The notes under the pieces: model-generated | What the model was told of the DNA's origin: nothing | The model's database searches: none | Seen by the model: the letters and a program-made list of their open reading frames with translations, nothing else | Part shown: positions 33,717-44,649 of the stretch, one piece after another | How positions within the stretch are numbered: the first letter of the stretch is position 1 | How the letters are laid out: each line of letters opens with the position of its first letter | Made by a program: the position numbers and the translations under genes | Origin: Acestrorhynchus altus | Taxonomy: Eukaryota > Chordata > Actinopteri > Characiformes > Acestrorhynchidae | DNA: 64,000 bases | Direction: 5' to 3' | Assembly: GCA_034509495.1 (NCBI GenBank) | Contig: CM067509.1 | Location: forward strand, 1,804,180 to 1,868,179

Positions 33717-34759
33717 TACTTTGACAAGAGCCAAATTGTGGATCAGAACATCTCCAGAACTATATGTTTTGTGGGGTGTTATTGGTATGCAGTATGGAAA
33801 GTACTCCAAGGAAGGACAACAAAGTCCTTACAATTTAAAGAACAAAGGGATCTGCTGCAAACATCTTGGTGCCAGATACCACTGGACATCTTCAGAGGTC
33901 TTATGAAGTCCACGCTTCAATGGATCAGAGCTGTTGACCTACATTATATTAGGCACAAGGTTCTAATGATACAGCTGATTTACTATAACTGCATGGTTAA
34001 TCTTGGACATTTCTAGAACTTATAAAACTATTCTAAAACAGCTTTGGGAAATACGTCTGTTAGATGTTTATGATCTAACTGCTGAGACCCATTGGAACAC
34101 ATTTAGAGTCTTACAATAGAACATTATGAATAGAACATGGCTAGAGATAAAGTCAGACCCAAAAGCAGACATGAAGGCCATCTCACTGCTGGAGATTTGC
34201 AGTCTTTTATTTGATATTTGGTATAAAAACAGTATCAGACTTAAGGGCCCACCTGTGCTGCTTTTTGTACAGTAAACTGTGGATGTAGATGGGTATCTTG
34301 GACTACAGTTAGGAAGCAGTGGTTTAAACACAAGAACATGCAGAAAGCTGAAGATACCTTTCCATATTCTTAAAAGTTAAGATTCAATGGTTTTCAAATT
34401 CAATTAATTCTTATATGAAACACATTTGACATTTTGAACTCTGATGACCTGTAAATGGGTCCATACCTCAACTCCTCACCCTCATAGGGCATATCTTACA
34501 TTCATAGCAATTACTAAATAATAGGTAGTAGATAGTGGCTACTGAATAATTCATAGTAGATTATTAATAGCCTAAAATTAAAGGATTCATTATTTCAAGT
34601 AATCATTATTTGAAGGGAACACAGCCCTGTTGAATCTCTTTAGCAATGTGAAGTGAAGCTAAAATCCCTCAACATGTAGCACACTATGTCCCGATCAAAA
34701 GAAATCACAGAACAGATGAGAACAGTGTATAAATACATTACAGTACACTTGTAGAGCAC
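33717..34759. other. unannotated AT-rich sequence
   Basis: No gene is supported. The plus-strand open frame of 100 codons at 33714-34016 and neighbours lack domains. Some phrases (for example 33730-33990) may be a decayed transposon, but I cannot assign them. Confidence 0.25.
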
Positions 34760-35650
34760 TGCAAAGCCATATCTGAGGCTCTGATACTCCAAGAATCAGT
34801 GAGAGTCATTATCTAGACACAGAGAAAACCTTCAGAATCTGCCGAGAAGTGGCAGGCCAACCCAAATTCCTCCAATACGTAATGACTCATCCAGGAAGCC
34901 TCAAATGAACCCAGATGAACTGCAGCCATAGCTTGCCTCAGATCAGGTCAGATGATTCCACCATCAGAAAGAGTCTGGGCAACAGTGCTATCCATGGGCA
35001 AATGACAAGGCAAAAAAAAAACATTTGCTAAAACTATTTTTGAGGACCTCCATGCCTTTAGGAAAACTGTTAAAGCTGAAGTTTATTTACATAGGACTTT
35101 TAACAATAGATGTTGCCACAATGGAGCTTTATAGAGATCTTGGTCTGATGAGCAAACCAAGGGCAGCAGTGGCAGAAGAAACTCCCATCAGACTGAGAAG
35201 AATAAGCCTTGATGGGAAGCAAGGATTAAAAGGGATACTAATAACCAAATAGCACAATATTAAGAGAAAAAGCATGAAATGAAGAAATAAGTAATGTATA
35301 AACCGTAACAAAAAGTAAATGAAGAAAGAGAAGAGAGTCTAATATAACACATTAATAGTCAGACGTAAACACTGAATGCCAGTGAGAGCAATTTTTAACA
35401 ATAAGGGATTTTATCAAGGGAAAAAGGTTAAACCTATGATATGAATATGAATATTATTAGTTTATATGAATGTGATTAGCTTGTTTGTAGATTAATGAGT
35501 TTAAAATGGACACGTTGGAAGACAGCGATTCCATTATATCTGGCAAAAAGTTAACACAGCATTGAGCACCAGTCAAACATGGTGTTGGTAGTATGCTGGC
35601 GTTGCAATGTCTTAGGGCCTGGACGATTTGCCATAATTAGCAGAAGTTTC
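34760..35650 (+). pseudogene. Tc1-like transposase relic split by an inserted repeat
   Basis: From about 34820 the plus strand reads decayed HTH-to-linker text (CAGAATCTGCCGAGAAGTGG corresponds to the N-L-P-R-S-G-R-P block), continuing to about 35067 (CATTTGCTAAAACTATTTTT). It resumes near 35508 with ATTATATCTGGCAAAAAGTTAAC, corresponding to the I-W-R-K-x-N block, and TCAAACATGGTGTTGGTAGT, corresponding to V-K-H-G-V-G-S. The segment carrying the first catalytic Asp is missing. The inserted part is listed separately. Confidence 0.6.
35070..35505. repeat. dispersed repeat inserted in the Tc1 relic
   Basis: GAAGTTTATTTACATAGGAC, ATAGATGTTGCCACAATGGA and GCTTTATAGAGATCTTGGTC, then GGCAGCAGTGGCAGAAGAAA, follow the order of a very common fish repeat that I recognise by memory. 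It occupies the place of the missing first-catalytic segment of the relic, so it inserted after the Tc1 copy was in place. The family is uncertain (LINE tail or SINE). Confidence 0.5.
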
Positions 35651-36588
35651 AATTCTCTACCAAAAAGAAAGACACAATCAAATGAAATGTTTTGGTGCCT
35701 ACTAAATCAAAAAATTACATTTTATTGCATGGATTAATTATTTACCTCACTGGCCTGCTAGCTCTTTAGTTTACCAGCTGAGTAGCATTCTCCTGGTTCT
35801 GGCTGAGTTGTAGGACTGCTTCTCTAATGGTCTGTAACACCACTGTGGAAGAAAGTAAAGTAGCTCAGAAGACAAACGGCAGTCTGGTGTCTTGTTGCAG
35901 TGCAGTCTGTAATTGGGCAATGAGATTTTTTTCATTGTTATGGCTCTGGGATCCCCCTCCACTTGTCTTTGTCGATGATGTGACTGCAGAATGCAGCAGC
36001 AAGACAAATTCTAAAGTGAGCAGAAGAATCTTATTGGCTCAGCTTCAAAGGAATACCTAACAATTTACCATCGTTCTTATGTTGCTCATCACTGGCCATG
36101 TCTGATGGAAAAGGAAAGCTCTGCTTCTATCAAAATGAAAATTCTTATTCTCTTTGCTTTGGGTAAAACATCCCTGTTAAGTTCTTCAAATACTTTGAGC
36201 TAATGAACCAAAACATAGCTCACAAATCAACTCATTCTACCAGACCTCTGAAGCTTGGGATCTGGCACCAAGATGTAAGTTGTGAGGTTGAGCTACAACA
36301 GATTCATTGTTGTTTCAGCATATGAATGATTTAGCATATACTTCAAAATATATGTACGTATATTTGATCGTGATAAGTATCTTATTCATGGTTTCTTCCA
36401 AAATTAAAGTTATTAAAAAGTTTATTCTAGTTTTTAGAATAGGTCTCTACTAGAATAGGTTTTCTACTAGATTTTGGACCATTGCTGTGTGCATATGATG
36501 TGTTGATGTTGGATGACCACCACCCCACCTCATCCCCTACACCCCAATTTATTCCAGAAGAACAGGATAGAGTATCATCATTCCAGAT
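35651..36588. other. unannotated sequence
   Basis: No gene is supported. The open frames at 35771-36060 overlap on opposite strands and have no domain. Confidence 0.3.
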
Positions 36589-37554
36589 TGTAAGGAGCCA
36601 CCCGCAATGCTGCCGCCCAGCCGCCAGGGGGCACTCGGCGACTGGAAAAACCTGATAATGAACCTGATTGAGTTCAGGTGTGGTTTGTTTATTTAAGCAG
36701 CTTCTGCTACTCACTCCACAGTTTCTTGGCCAAACTCTGTCTGAGATGCTGCTGGTAAAATAGATATTTCTGCTCTTAACCTCTCCCTTCTCCCAAGTGA
36801 GAAGTGTTTTCTTTCCTTTAAAAATCCTCTTTTTCCCTCTGCCTCCTCAAGTAAATGGGGCAGAGATGTACTTCCTTCCCTCCTCACAAAGCAGGAGAGT
36901 CTGTCCCTATCTGTATCTCCAGAGCATAGGTTCAAAGAACAATACAAAAGAGAAAGAATAGAAAAGAGAAAAAACTATTGTTTTCCCTCCTCTTACTTGA
37001 AAGGAGTTGTTTTCATTTTCTTTTTTCCTCTCTAAACAAGGGCGACTTTGAGTTGTAGTTTGAGAAGCAGGTTTCAGTTCACCCCTCCTGCTCACACCTC
37101 CTGGTCTGTGCATTCACTCTCCAGTGTAATGCCATAGCTCACCTTGCTAGGGTGCCCACCTGTGGAGCACAGTGCGTGAGCTTGTTGGTGTTCAAACCCC
37201 AGGTCCTGCCCTGTGAGTTTGTTCTTTTGTCAGCTTATTTTATAAAAAAAACTCCTTATTTCTGGTCCAGATCACTGCTACAGTCATCCTCCAGTGATCT
37301 GTTGTTTAACCCTTTCCTCTCTTAATTCCCCTCATGTGTCAACAAGCACCTCCCTTCATAAACCCTACCTCCGTGAGCCACTTCCAGTTCAGATAGATCA
37401 GTGGTATAAGTGTTGCCCAACACCTGGGCAGCCTGGGTTCAAGCCCACTTGGGGTAGGTCTTCTTGGTTACATTTGAGGCCAAAATTAATTATTTAAATC
37501 CCGGCCTCAACTCAGGTGTGCTTCTTAATTCATTTCCACCCGGGTTCCTCCCCA
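36589..37554 (+). repeat. LTR-like repeat, copy 2
   Basis: Colinear with 3766-4654 over its whole length. It starts TGTAAGGAGCC and ends CCCCA at 37554, or five bases later at TGACA (37559). The flank CAGAT (36584-36588) resembles CAGAC at 37560-37564 with one change, a possible 5-bp duplication if the later end is used. It carries the CTCF-like core at 36621-36635, the TATA-like box at 36690-36697, a tRNA-like block ending in GTTCAAACCCC (about 37189-37199) that is partly deleted in copy 1, and a second tRNA-like block ending in GGGTTCAAGCCC near 37436-37447. No internal retrotransposon genes. Confidence 0.55.
36621..36635 (+). promoter_or_regulatory. CTCF-like core motif (copy 2)
   Basis: CCGCCAGGGGGCACT, the counterpart of 3798-3812 with one G-to-A change that is still compatible with the consensus. 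Confidence 0.4.
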
Positions 37555-37719
37555 TGACACAGACAACACAGTTCCATTGTTCCACAGCGCAATGCTGGGG
37601 GGCTTTATACTCCTTGGATCATGTATGTCTGGGATCATATCCCTTGGTCCAGTTCAGGGTTGCAGTGACCATAAGGAAAACACAGGAACCCAGCTATCCC
37701 TCTCCCCAGAAAGTTCTAC

Positions 37720-38275
37720 TTGTTCCTGCTAAAGATTCTCCAAGAACTCCCAGGCCAGCTTGGAGATATAATCCCTCCAACAATCCCATGTCTTCCCCTG
37801 GATCTCGACCAAGTTGGTCATGTCACACTTGAGAGTTGAGATGAGAGTTGACCAGGCAGCTTCATAAATAGATGCCCAAACCATCTAAGCTGGCTTTTCT
37901 CAGTGCAAAAGAGCAGTCTACTCTGAGCATCTATCTGATAGCAGAGTATCAAGAGTGAGTCCAGCTACCCAGTGCAGAAAACTAATTTCAGCCATTTGTT
38001 TCTGTGATCTTTTTCATTCTGTCAGTACTCACACCACCTGACAATTGGTAAGGGTGGTACTGGTAAATTGAAAGCCTTGCTTTATGGTCAGCTCTCTGTT
38101 CACCACTGCAGTCCACTACAGCGACTGTATTACTGCAGCTGTGGCACCTACAGTGCAATCAATCTCACAATCCCTCTTCCCATCACTCATGAGCAAGACC
38201 CTGAGATACTTCAGCTTCTCCACTTAGGGTTCTTTCACACCCCCTACCTTGAGGGAACACACCATCCTATTTGCA
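37720..38275 (-). pseudogene. LINE reverse-transcriptase 3'-region relic (antisense)
   Basis: On the minus strand, text from 37795 down to 37735 gives WRDYISKLAWE, a motif of the C-terminal region of a fish non-LTR retrotransposon. Around 38060-38240, the plus-strand phrases CAAGACCCTGAGATACTTCA and TGTATTACTGCAGCTGTGGC are the reverse of a recognisable upstream block in the same family. There are frameshifts and the 5' and 3' limits are not resolved. The clade is not firmly assigned. Confidence 0.6.
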
Positions 38276-38610
38276 CATCTGAACACATTCATTGTTGTGT
38301 CCTCAAAAAATGTGCATATATATATTGCATATGTATATTGTTAAATATAGGTTACAAATATATTCTGTTCATATATAACAGGAATATGTGCCCCTTATGT
38401 GGACTTTGACATTTATTTTAATATGAGACAAATCAATGTCAAGTGTAAGTGAATTCCATTTATTTTAATATATAGCATATATGTTAAATTTACATATTGC
38501 CATATATCAGATTCTGATATCAAAAAGCGAGATTATTCTGTGGCTCAACATTCCCATATGTAGCAAGATGGTTTCCACCTCCATAAGTACTATTAAACAT
38601 TTCTGCAACT
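38276..38610. other. unannotated AT-rich sequence
   Basis: AT-rich with short palindromes (for example around ATATATATTGCATATGTATA). No gene. Confidence 0.3.
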
Positions 38611-38840
38611 CCAAATCAAAAAAAAAAGTTCTATTACATCTGAGAAAATTAGAATATCAGATAAAGCTTAAATTTTAATTCAAGGCCATTGCTGAAAAGG
38701 CTGGCTGTTCACTGATTGATATAGCAAAGCATATTAATGGAAAGTTGCCACAAAGTGCAAAATGTGGTGGGAAATGGAGCCCAGGCAACAGGGATGACCA
38801 CAGCCTTGAGAGGATTTGACTAAGGCTTGTGTCAGTGCAT
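38611..38840 (+). pseudogene. decayed Tc1-like fragment
   Basis: Contains ATCTGAGAAAATTAGAATAT and, near 38775-38820, GAGCCCAGGCAACAGGGATG followed by CCTTGAGAGGATTTGAC, phrases recalled from a fish Tc1-like family. A plus-strand frame gives KAGCSLIDIAKHINGK, HTH-like. No catalytic residues are seen. Confidence 0.4.
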
Positions 38841-39094
38841 CATGTGTCACCACACACAGATGTCCACAACTATAACCTGCCGCATTCTTAATACACTCAT
38901 TGTCAAATAAATTGCACCCTCCAAGAATGGGTAGGTTTGACATCGTGATCCATGTGTATGATTCAAGTTTCATGCTCAGCCACGTATGTGACGTAAGCAA
39001 GGGCGAGCTTTATTGCTGTACGAGACTGACTATATAACCTCCTACCATTGTGCATGTTTTCCATTCTGACTCATGCTGCTGTGCAGGTAGCATC

Positions 39095-39515
39095 CTTTTG
39101 CAAGTGAAGTATATCTCAGAGAGTTTGAAAGTAAAGAATTGAAAGAGTTCAAGAGGGGTTGCATCGTAGGGCTCCAGGAAGCTAGATAGTCTTATTGATG
39201 CATTGCACATCACATTGGTTATTACCAAAGCATCCTGTTGTCAGCAGTAAATAGAAGAAGGCATGCACCAGTGACATGAAGGATTTGGGGGACCTACGTA
39301 AACTTAAACAGGAAGAACCAATGGATTATCCCAACAGCCACGATTTTGGACGTTCAGTGAGCAGAGATGTCCTCCATGAGGCACCATTAGCTGCATGATG
39401 CAGGATTACATGCACACAGAGCATTAAGATGACTGCCCTTAAAAAATATTGACCATAACCAAGCTGTCTGAACCAGAGATGTCTGAAGTGTCTTTCCTTG
39501 GTCAACACAGCTTAA
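39095..39515 (+). pseudogene. Tc1/mariner-like transposase N-terminal relic
   Basis: A plus-strand frame at about 39138-39185 reads ELKEFKRGCIVGLQEAR, matching the start of the first DNA-binding helix of Tc1-like transposases, then runs into a stop. Later pieces (39310-39510) contain GATGTCCTCCATGAGGCACC and GTGTCTTTCCTTGGTCAACA from the same kind of element. It is heavily frameshifted with no catalytic core. Confidence 0.5.
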
Positions 39516-40416
39516 ATGTATGTTCATGCTTAATAATAAACAAATCTGTCACTATCCAAATATTTACAGACCTGATTATGTCAGATATATTGATAAAAAA
39601 ATTTACATCATGAAACTTTTGTCCGAGCCGTCACAACTCCTGAGCTGAGCAGGGCATGGGACTGAGGGCATGGGTAAGACCCAACTGAAAGAAATTAAGA
39701 GTGCTAAGTTGGTAAGACTGGGACAAGACACTCACTTTAATTTCATGTCTTTGCAGTGTTTAGTAGCTGGTGTTGAGGCCTGTAAGGTCAGATAAAACGA
39801 AACCCAGCTGAGACAGACAGGATCAGGTTAATTCAGTATGTATTTGAGATCCCAGTACTCCAAGCAGGTGTCTAAAGAATGGCAATTACATGTGTGTATT
39901 ATGCTGCTTGCAGACTAATTAGTGCTCCATTAACATTACCACACTGATTTTTACACCTCTGTTAGATGCAGGGGAGAAAATGTGAAAATAGAACCAACAA
40001 ACCAATTATGGCATTTGTGACATCCCTCAGGCCCAAACATTATTTTTTCACTTGTTAGCACTGTTTTCAATATTCACACCTTAGGGTATTATAACAAATT
40101 AATTAATTCACAAATAAGGGGAAAGAGGCCATTGGAAGTTTCAGATTTGCACCCAACTTTATGACTGTAGTATGTGTGCATATTGTATGGTGTAATTTGT
40201 TGGTTTGTTTAATTTCCATTTTAGTGCTGGAGATAAAGATTCCCAGTTTTCTTAAGGCTTTATAAACCATTAACCAATTGGCATTTTGGCACAAATTCAA
40301 CCTTTGTGTATCATGTTATCCTTATTCTTATTAAATCATTGTGCATGATGTTATTCTTCAGATGATGTAAGTCATTTTAATGCATTCTTATAGAATTCTA
40401 TGTTCCATAGAAAATA
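39516..40416. other. unannotated AT-rich sequence
   Basis: No gene or recognised repeat. Confidence 0.3.
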
Positions 40417-40577
40417 CAGTGCATCCAGAAAATATTTACAGTGCTTCACAGTGTGCACATTTTATGTTGCACACTTACTCCAAAATTGATTAGACACAAT
40501 ATTCCACAATGACAAAGTGAGAAAGGTTTGTTTGAAATCTTTGCAAATTTAGTACAAATAAAAACAAAAATAATATA

Positions 40578-40777
40578 CAGTGGGGAAAATAAGTATTTAG
40601 TCAGTCACCAATTGTGCAAGTTCTCCCACTTAAAAAGATGAGAGAGGCCATTAATTGGCATCATAGGTAGATCTCAACTATGAGAGACAAAATGTGAAAA
40701 AAAAATTGAGAAAATCATTTTGTCTGACTTTTAAAGAATTTATTTGCAAATAATGGTGGAAAATAAGTATTTGGTCA
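40578..40777. repeat. left 200-bp terminal inverted repeat with IR/DR sites
   Basis: The outer direct repeat is at 40584-40603 and the inner one at 40758-40777. These are the expected transposase-binding sites by analogy with other IR/DR Tc1 elements. Confidence 0.9.
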
Positions 40778-40793
40778 ATAACAAAAGTTCATC

Positions 40794-41816
40794 TCAATAC
40801 TTTGTTGTATATCCTCTGTTGGCAATGACAGAGGTCAAACGTTTTCTGTAAGTCTTCACAAGGTTGGCACACACTGTTGCTGGTATGTTGGCCCATTCCT
40901 CCATGCAGATCTCCTCTAGAGCAGTGATGCTTTGGGGCTGTCGGCGGGCAACACGGACTTTTAACTCCCTCCAAAGGTTTTCAATGGGGTTGAGATCGGG
41001 AGACTGGCTAGGCCACTCCAGGACTTTGAAATGTTTCTTACGAAGCCACTCCTTTGTTGCCCTGGCAGTGTGCTTGGGATCATTGTCATGCTGAAAGACC
41101 CGGCCACGTTTCATCTTCATTGCCCTTGCTGATGGAAGGAGGTTTGCACCCAAAATCTCACAATACATGGCCCCATTCATTCTTTCATGTACACGGACCA
41201 GTCGTCCTGGTCCCTTTGCAGAGAAACAGCCCCAAAGCATGATGTTGCCACCCCCATGCTTCACAGTTGGTATGGTGTTCTTTGGATGCAACTCCGCATT
41301 CACTGTCCTCCAAACACGACGAGTTGTGTTTTTACCAAATAGTTCTACTTTGGTTTCATCTGACCATATGACATTCTCCCAATACTCTTCTGGAACATCC
41401 AAATGCTCTCCAGCAAACTTCAGACGTGCCTGGATATGGACTGGCTTAAGCAGGGGGACACGTCTGGCACTGCAAGATCTGAGTCCCTGGCGTCGTAGTG
41501 TGTTGCTGATGGTAGCCTTTGTAACGTTGGTCCCAGCTTTCTGCAGGTCATTCACTAGATCCCCCCTTGTGGTTCTGGGATTTTTCCTCACCGTTCTTGT
41601 GATCATTTTGACCCCACGGGCTGAGATCTTGCGTGGAGCCCCAGATCGAGGGAGATTAGTAGTGGTCTTGTAGGTCTTCCATTTTCTAATTATTGCTCCC
41701 ACAGTAGACTTCTTCACACCAAGCTGCTTGCCTATTGCAGATTCAGTCTTCCCAGCCTGGTGCAGGTCTACAATTCGGTTTCTGGTGTCCTCCGACAGCT
41801 CTTTCGTCTTCACCAT
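40794..41816 (-). CDS. Tc1-like DD34E transposase, intact (340 residues)
   Basis: This transposase would bind the element's inverted repeats in the nucleus and cut and paste the DNA at TA sites. The frame is open from Met to stop, at the usual Tc1 length. Residues 1-50 form a first helix-turn-helix, followed by a GRPR-like block PRSGAPRK (56-63). A second helix-turn-helix spans about 65-110, and an arginine-rich patch at about 109-125 may be part of the nuclear signal. The catalytic triad is complete: D153 in WSDETKVELF, D244 in FQHDNDPKHT and E279 in PDLNPIENLW, with 34 residues between the last two. A glycine-rich block (HGGG, 187-190, to about 215) lies between them. The Met at 41816 is chosen because MVKTKELSED is the usual start type; it leaves 166 bp to the right inverted repeat. 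No stop or frameshift is seen. Activity is plausible but unproven, since single missense changes cannot be judged here. Confidence 0.96.
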   Translation of the reverse strand: MVKTKELSEDTRNRIVDLHQAGKTESAIGKQLGVKKSTVGAIIRKWKTYKTTTNLPRSGAPRKISARGVKMITRTVRKNPRTTRGDLVNDLQKAGTNVTKATISNTLRRQGLRSCSARRVPLLKPVHIQARLKFAGEHLDVPEEYWENVIWSDETKVELFGKNTTRRVWRTVNAELHPKNTIPTVKHGGGNIMLWGCFSAKGPGRLVRVHERMNGAMYCEILGANLLPSARAMKMKRGRVFQHDNDPKHTARATKEWLRKKHFKVLEWPSQSPDLNPIENLWRELKVRVARRQPQSITALEEICMEEWANIPATVCANLVKTYRKRLTSVIANRGYTTKY

Positions 41817-41982
41817 AGAGGAGTTTGGAGTGTGACTGTTTGAGGTTGTGGGCAGGTGTCTTTTATACTGTTAACGACTTCAAACAGGTGCCATTAACAC
41901 AGGTAATGAGTGGGGGAAAGAGGAGCCTCTTAAAAAAGAAGTTACAGGTCTGTGACAGCCAGAAATCTTGCTTGTTTGTAGG

Positions 41983-42182
41983 TGACCAAATACTTATTTT
42001 CCACCATTATTTGCAAATAAATTCTTTAAAAGTCAGACAAAATGATTTTCTCAATTTTTTTTTCACATTTTGTCTCTCATAGTTGAGGTCTACCTATGAT
42101 GTCAATTACAGGCCTCTCTCATCTTTTTAAGTGGGAGAACTTGCACAATTGGTGACTGACTAAATACTTATTTTCCCCACTG
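41983..42182. repeat. right 200-bp terminal inverted repeat with IR/DR sites
   Basis: Inner direct-repeat copy at 41983-42002 and outer copy at 42157-42176, in inverse orientation to the left end. Confidence 0.9.
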
Positions 42183-42184
42183 TA

Positions 42185-43205
42185 CATTATGTGCTCAGAC
42201 GCATCTTACTTCCATTGATCATCCTTTAGATGTTTCTCCAGCTTGATTGGACACCTGTGATAAATTCAATTGATTGGACATGATTTGGAAAGACACACAC
42301 CTGTTTATATAAGGTTACCATAGTAGACAGTGCATGTCAGAGCTCAAACCAAGCCATGAAGTCTATGGAATTGTCTGTAGACCTCTGAGACAGGATTATA
42401 TATGACACAGATATGTGGAAGGGTACAGAAACATTTTGGCTGCATTGAAGGTCCTAGTGAGCACAGTGGCCTCAATCAGCCAAACTGAGGGATCATGGTA
42501 GAATGGTCTTAGTCAGGGAGGTGACCAAGAATCCAACGGTTACTCTGACAGAGCTCCAGCATTGCTCTTTGGAGAGAGAAGAACCTTCCAGAAGGACAAC
42601 CATTTCTGTAGCACTCAGTAAAAGGCACATGGCAGCCTGTCTGGAATTTGCCAAAAGGCACCTAAAAGACTCTGAAAGCATTTTACTGCCAAGTATCATG
42701 TCTGGAGGAAACCAGGCACTGCTCATCACCTAGCAAATACCATTCTTACAGTGAAGCATTGTGGTGGCAGCATCATGCTGTGGGGAAGTTCTTCTGCAGC
42801 AGGAACTGGAATACTAGTCAGGGTCGAGGGAATGTACAGAAGCATCCTTGATGATAACCTGCTCCAGAGCACTCTGGACCTCAGCCTGGGATGAAGATTT
42901 ATCTGCCAACAGGACAACGACCCTAAGCACACAGTCAAGCTAACAAAGGAGTGGCTTTCGGACAACTCTGTGAATGTCCTTGGGTGGCTCAGCCTGAGCC
43001 CAGATGTTAATCAGATTGAACATCTCTGGAGATATCTAAAAATGGCTGTGCACTGACACTGCACATTCAGTCTGATGGAGCTTGAGAGGTTCGGTTAAAA
43101 AGAGTAGGAGAAACTTCCCTAAAACGGGTGCCAAGTTTGTAGCATCAAACTCAAACAGACTTGAGGCTGTAATTGCTGCCAAAGTTGCTTCAACAAAGAA
43201 TTGAG
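42185..43205 (+). pseudogene. transposase pseudogene of the older Tc1-like host
   Basis: The plus strand begins with a decayed upstream and N-terminal region. An open stretch at 42503-42733 gives TVTLTELQHCSLEREEPSRR and ends in IMSGGNQALLIT. From 42751 a new frame reads V-K-H-C-G-G-S-I-M-L-W-G, then a premature stop at 42889-42891 (TGA) where related copies have Trp (LG*RFICQQDNDPKH). The second catalytic Asp block follows, and later NQIEHLWRYLKMAVH with the Glu. The segment that should carry the first catalytic Asp is deleted between about 42690 and 42750. The gene is dead. Confidence 0.8.
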
Positions 43206-43363
43206 CAAAGGCTGTGGATACTTGTGTACGTAATATTTTTTAATAATAGTTTCTAACTTTGTCATAATGGGGTATTTTGTGTAGAATTTTCAGGGAAAAA
43301 TTATTTAATTCACCTAAAAATGTGGAAAGTGAAGCACTATGAATACTTTTCTGCTAAACTGTA

Positions 43364-43935
43364 GAATGTACATGATTTATCATCATGATTTATAATTATA
43401 GATGCAGTTGATTGTATATACATACCCAAAATATTCTCTCAAACCAAAAAAAAAACCTTCTCCAAAGAGCTGAAAGGCAGCTATTAAGATATTTGTTTTT
43501 TAACAATGCACCCTGTTCACACTGCCCTGCACATTGCATTGCTTTCCCTGCTCCCAGACTGAATTTAACAGCTAGACATCCATAAATGAGTGGGTACACA
43601 AAAGTAAATTTGAACAAACTGATAAGATAAATACAAAATGCTCACTCATCTATGACTGGACACCCTGCATGTGTTCAAGAATGAGAATGAGGAGGGAACA
43701 TCAGAACAATTTGGCTTGTTTATTGCTATTTTGTTTTTTTCTAAGTAACACAACATTTCAATCGATGCAGGTAACATTTGGGTTCACAGTTCTGCAGGTT
43801 TGCTCCTCCTATAAAAGGAAAAGCCTAATGTAACCTTTCAGCCCTTTCCTCTCTTGGAGGCTTGTGATTTGAGATGCAAGTCAATTTTTTTTTTGCTTCC
43901 TTCTCAACAGACACCATATCATCTATAAGCACTCA

Positions 43936-43937
<2 letters not shown>
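43364..43937. other. unannotated sequence
   Basis: No gene is supported. The minus-strand open frame at 43396-43617 has no domain features. Confidence 0.3.

Positions 43938-43993
<56 letters not shown>
43938..43993. repeat. (CT)n microsatellite
   Basis: Perfect CT run of about 56 bp. Confidence 0.95.
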
Positions 43994-43995
<2 letters not shown>

Positions 43996-44649
43996 GCTGT
44001 CCCCTTCAATCATCACCACCACCGTTTCCACACATGCTGGCAAAGGGACACTCTACTGCAATGGCATATAATGGAAGCTCCCTTGGATACAACGACACAT
44101 TCATTTATACGAGTGAGTAACATGAGGTTTCCGACACTTACTTTAGCATTCTGCTTAAGATTAGAGAGTAGTCTACAAAAGCAAAACAACCAAAGGTTCT
44201 TCATATTTCAGAAAATATTTCTGAAAAATATAAGACAATCTACTCATTTATCTTCATACCATGGGCCTGGATGGACCTGGAGATGAACAAATTGAAAATA
44301 GGGACATTTGCAAATCAACAATATTGTTGCAATAATATTCTGCTTAAAGGACCTGATTTAACAAAGATATAAGATCTCCTGTAAACTACCTTAACAAGAA
44401 AACACATGAAAGAGAAGGTACTGTCATCTCACATCATTACTCTCATTAAACCAAATAACACGTGCTTACAGATCCAAACTGATAGAAAACATGGTAGAAC
44501 ATAGGAAGCGTCAGTTTTACACACAGATTCATTTACTACCATAACCACAGAGGCAGAGGGTTTTAAAGAATTTAAGGGACTATCACTAAATTCACAGAAC
44601 TACTTGTGTTAAACACTTCTGCAGAGTTAACCCTTGTCTGGACTTTTAT
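43994..44649. other. unannotated sequence
   Basis: No recognised gene or repeat. Confidence 0.3.

Larger units (their letters stand above)
40578..42182 (-). mobile_element. complete, probably young Tc1-like transposon (1605 bp)
   Basis: It starts CAGTGGGGAAAATAAGTATT and ends with the exact reverse complement, and is flanked by TA at 40576-40577 and 42183-42184, as expected of Tc1/mariner insertion. The 200-bp terminal inverted repeats (40578-40777 and 41983-42182) differ at 4 positions by direct comparison (three in a cluster near 40648-40660 and one near 40671). Each repeat has an outer and an inner copy of a 20-bp direct repeat (GGAAAATAAGTATTTAGTCA outer, with G for A near the end of the inner one), the IR/DR layout typical of Sleeping Beauty-type elements. 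It contains one uninterrupted transposase gene. Confidence 0.96.
40417..43361 (+). mobile_element. older Tc1-like element (host of the nested copy)
   Basis: The left end CAGTGCATCCAGAAAATATT follows TA (40415-40416). The right end, TTTTCTGCTAAACTG, precedes TA (43362-43363), and the ends pair as inverted repeats (for example GTGCTTCAC versus GTGAAGCAC). Removing the inner 1605 bp and one TA leaves about 1338 bp. The coding part lies to the right of the inner element on the plus strand. The family differs from the inner element and is shared with 49367-50061. Confidence 0.85.

Noticed and set aside
37464..37832. 122-codon plus-strand open frame
   Set aside because: Crosses the end of the LTR-like repeat and the antisense of a LINE relic. 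Not a gene.
41167..41673. 168-codon open frame on the plus strand
   Set aside because: It is the antisense shadow of the intact transposase at 40794-41816 and has no family features of its own.
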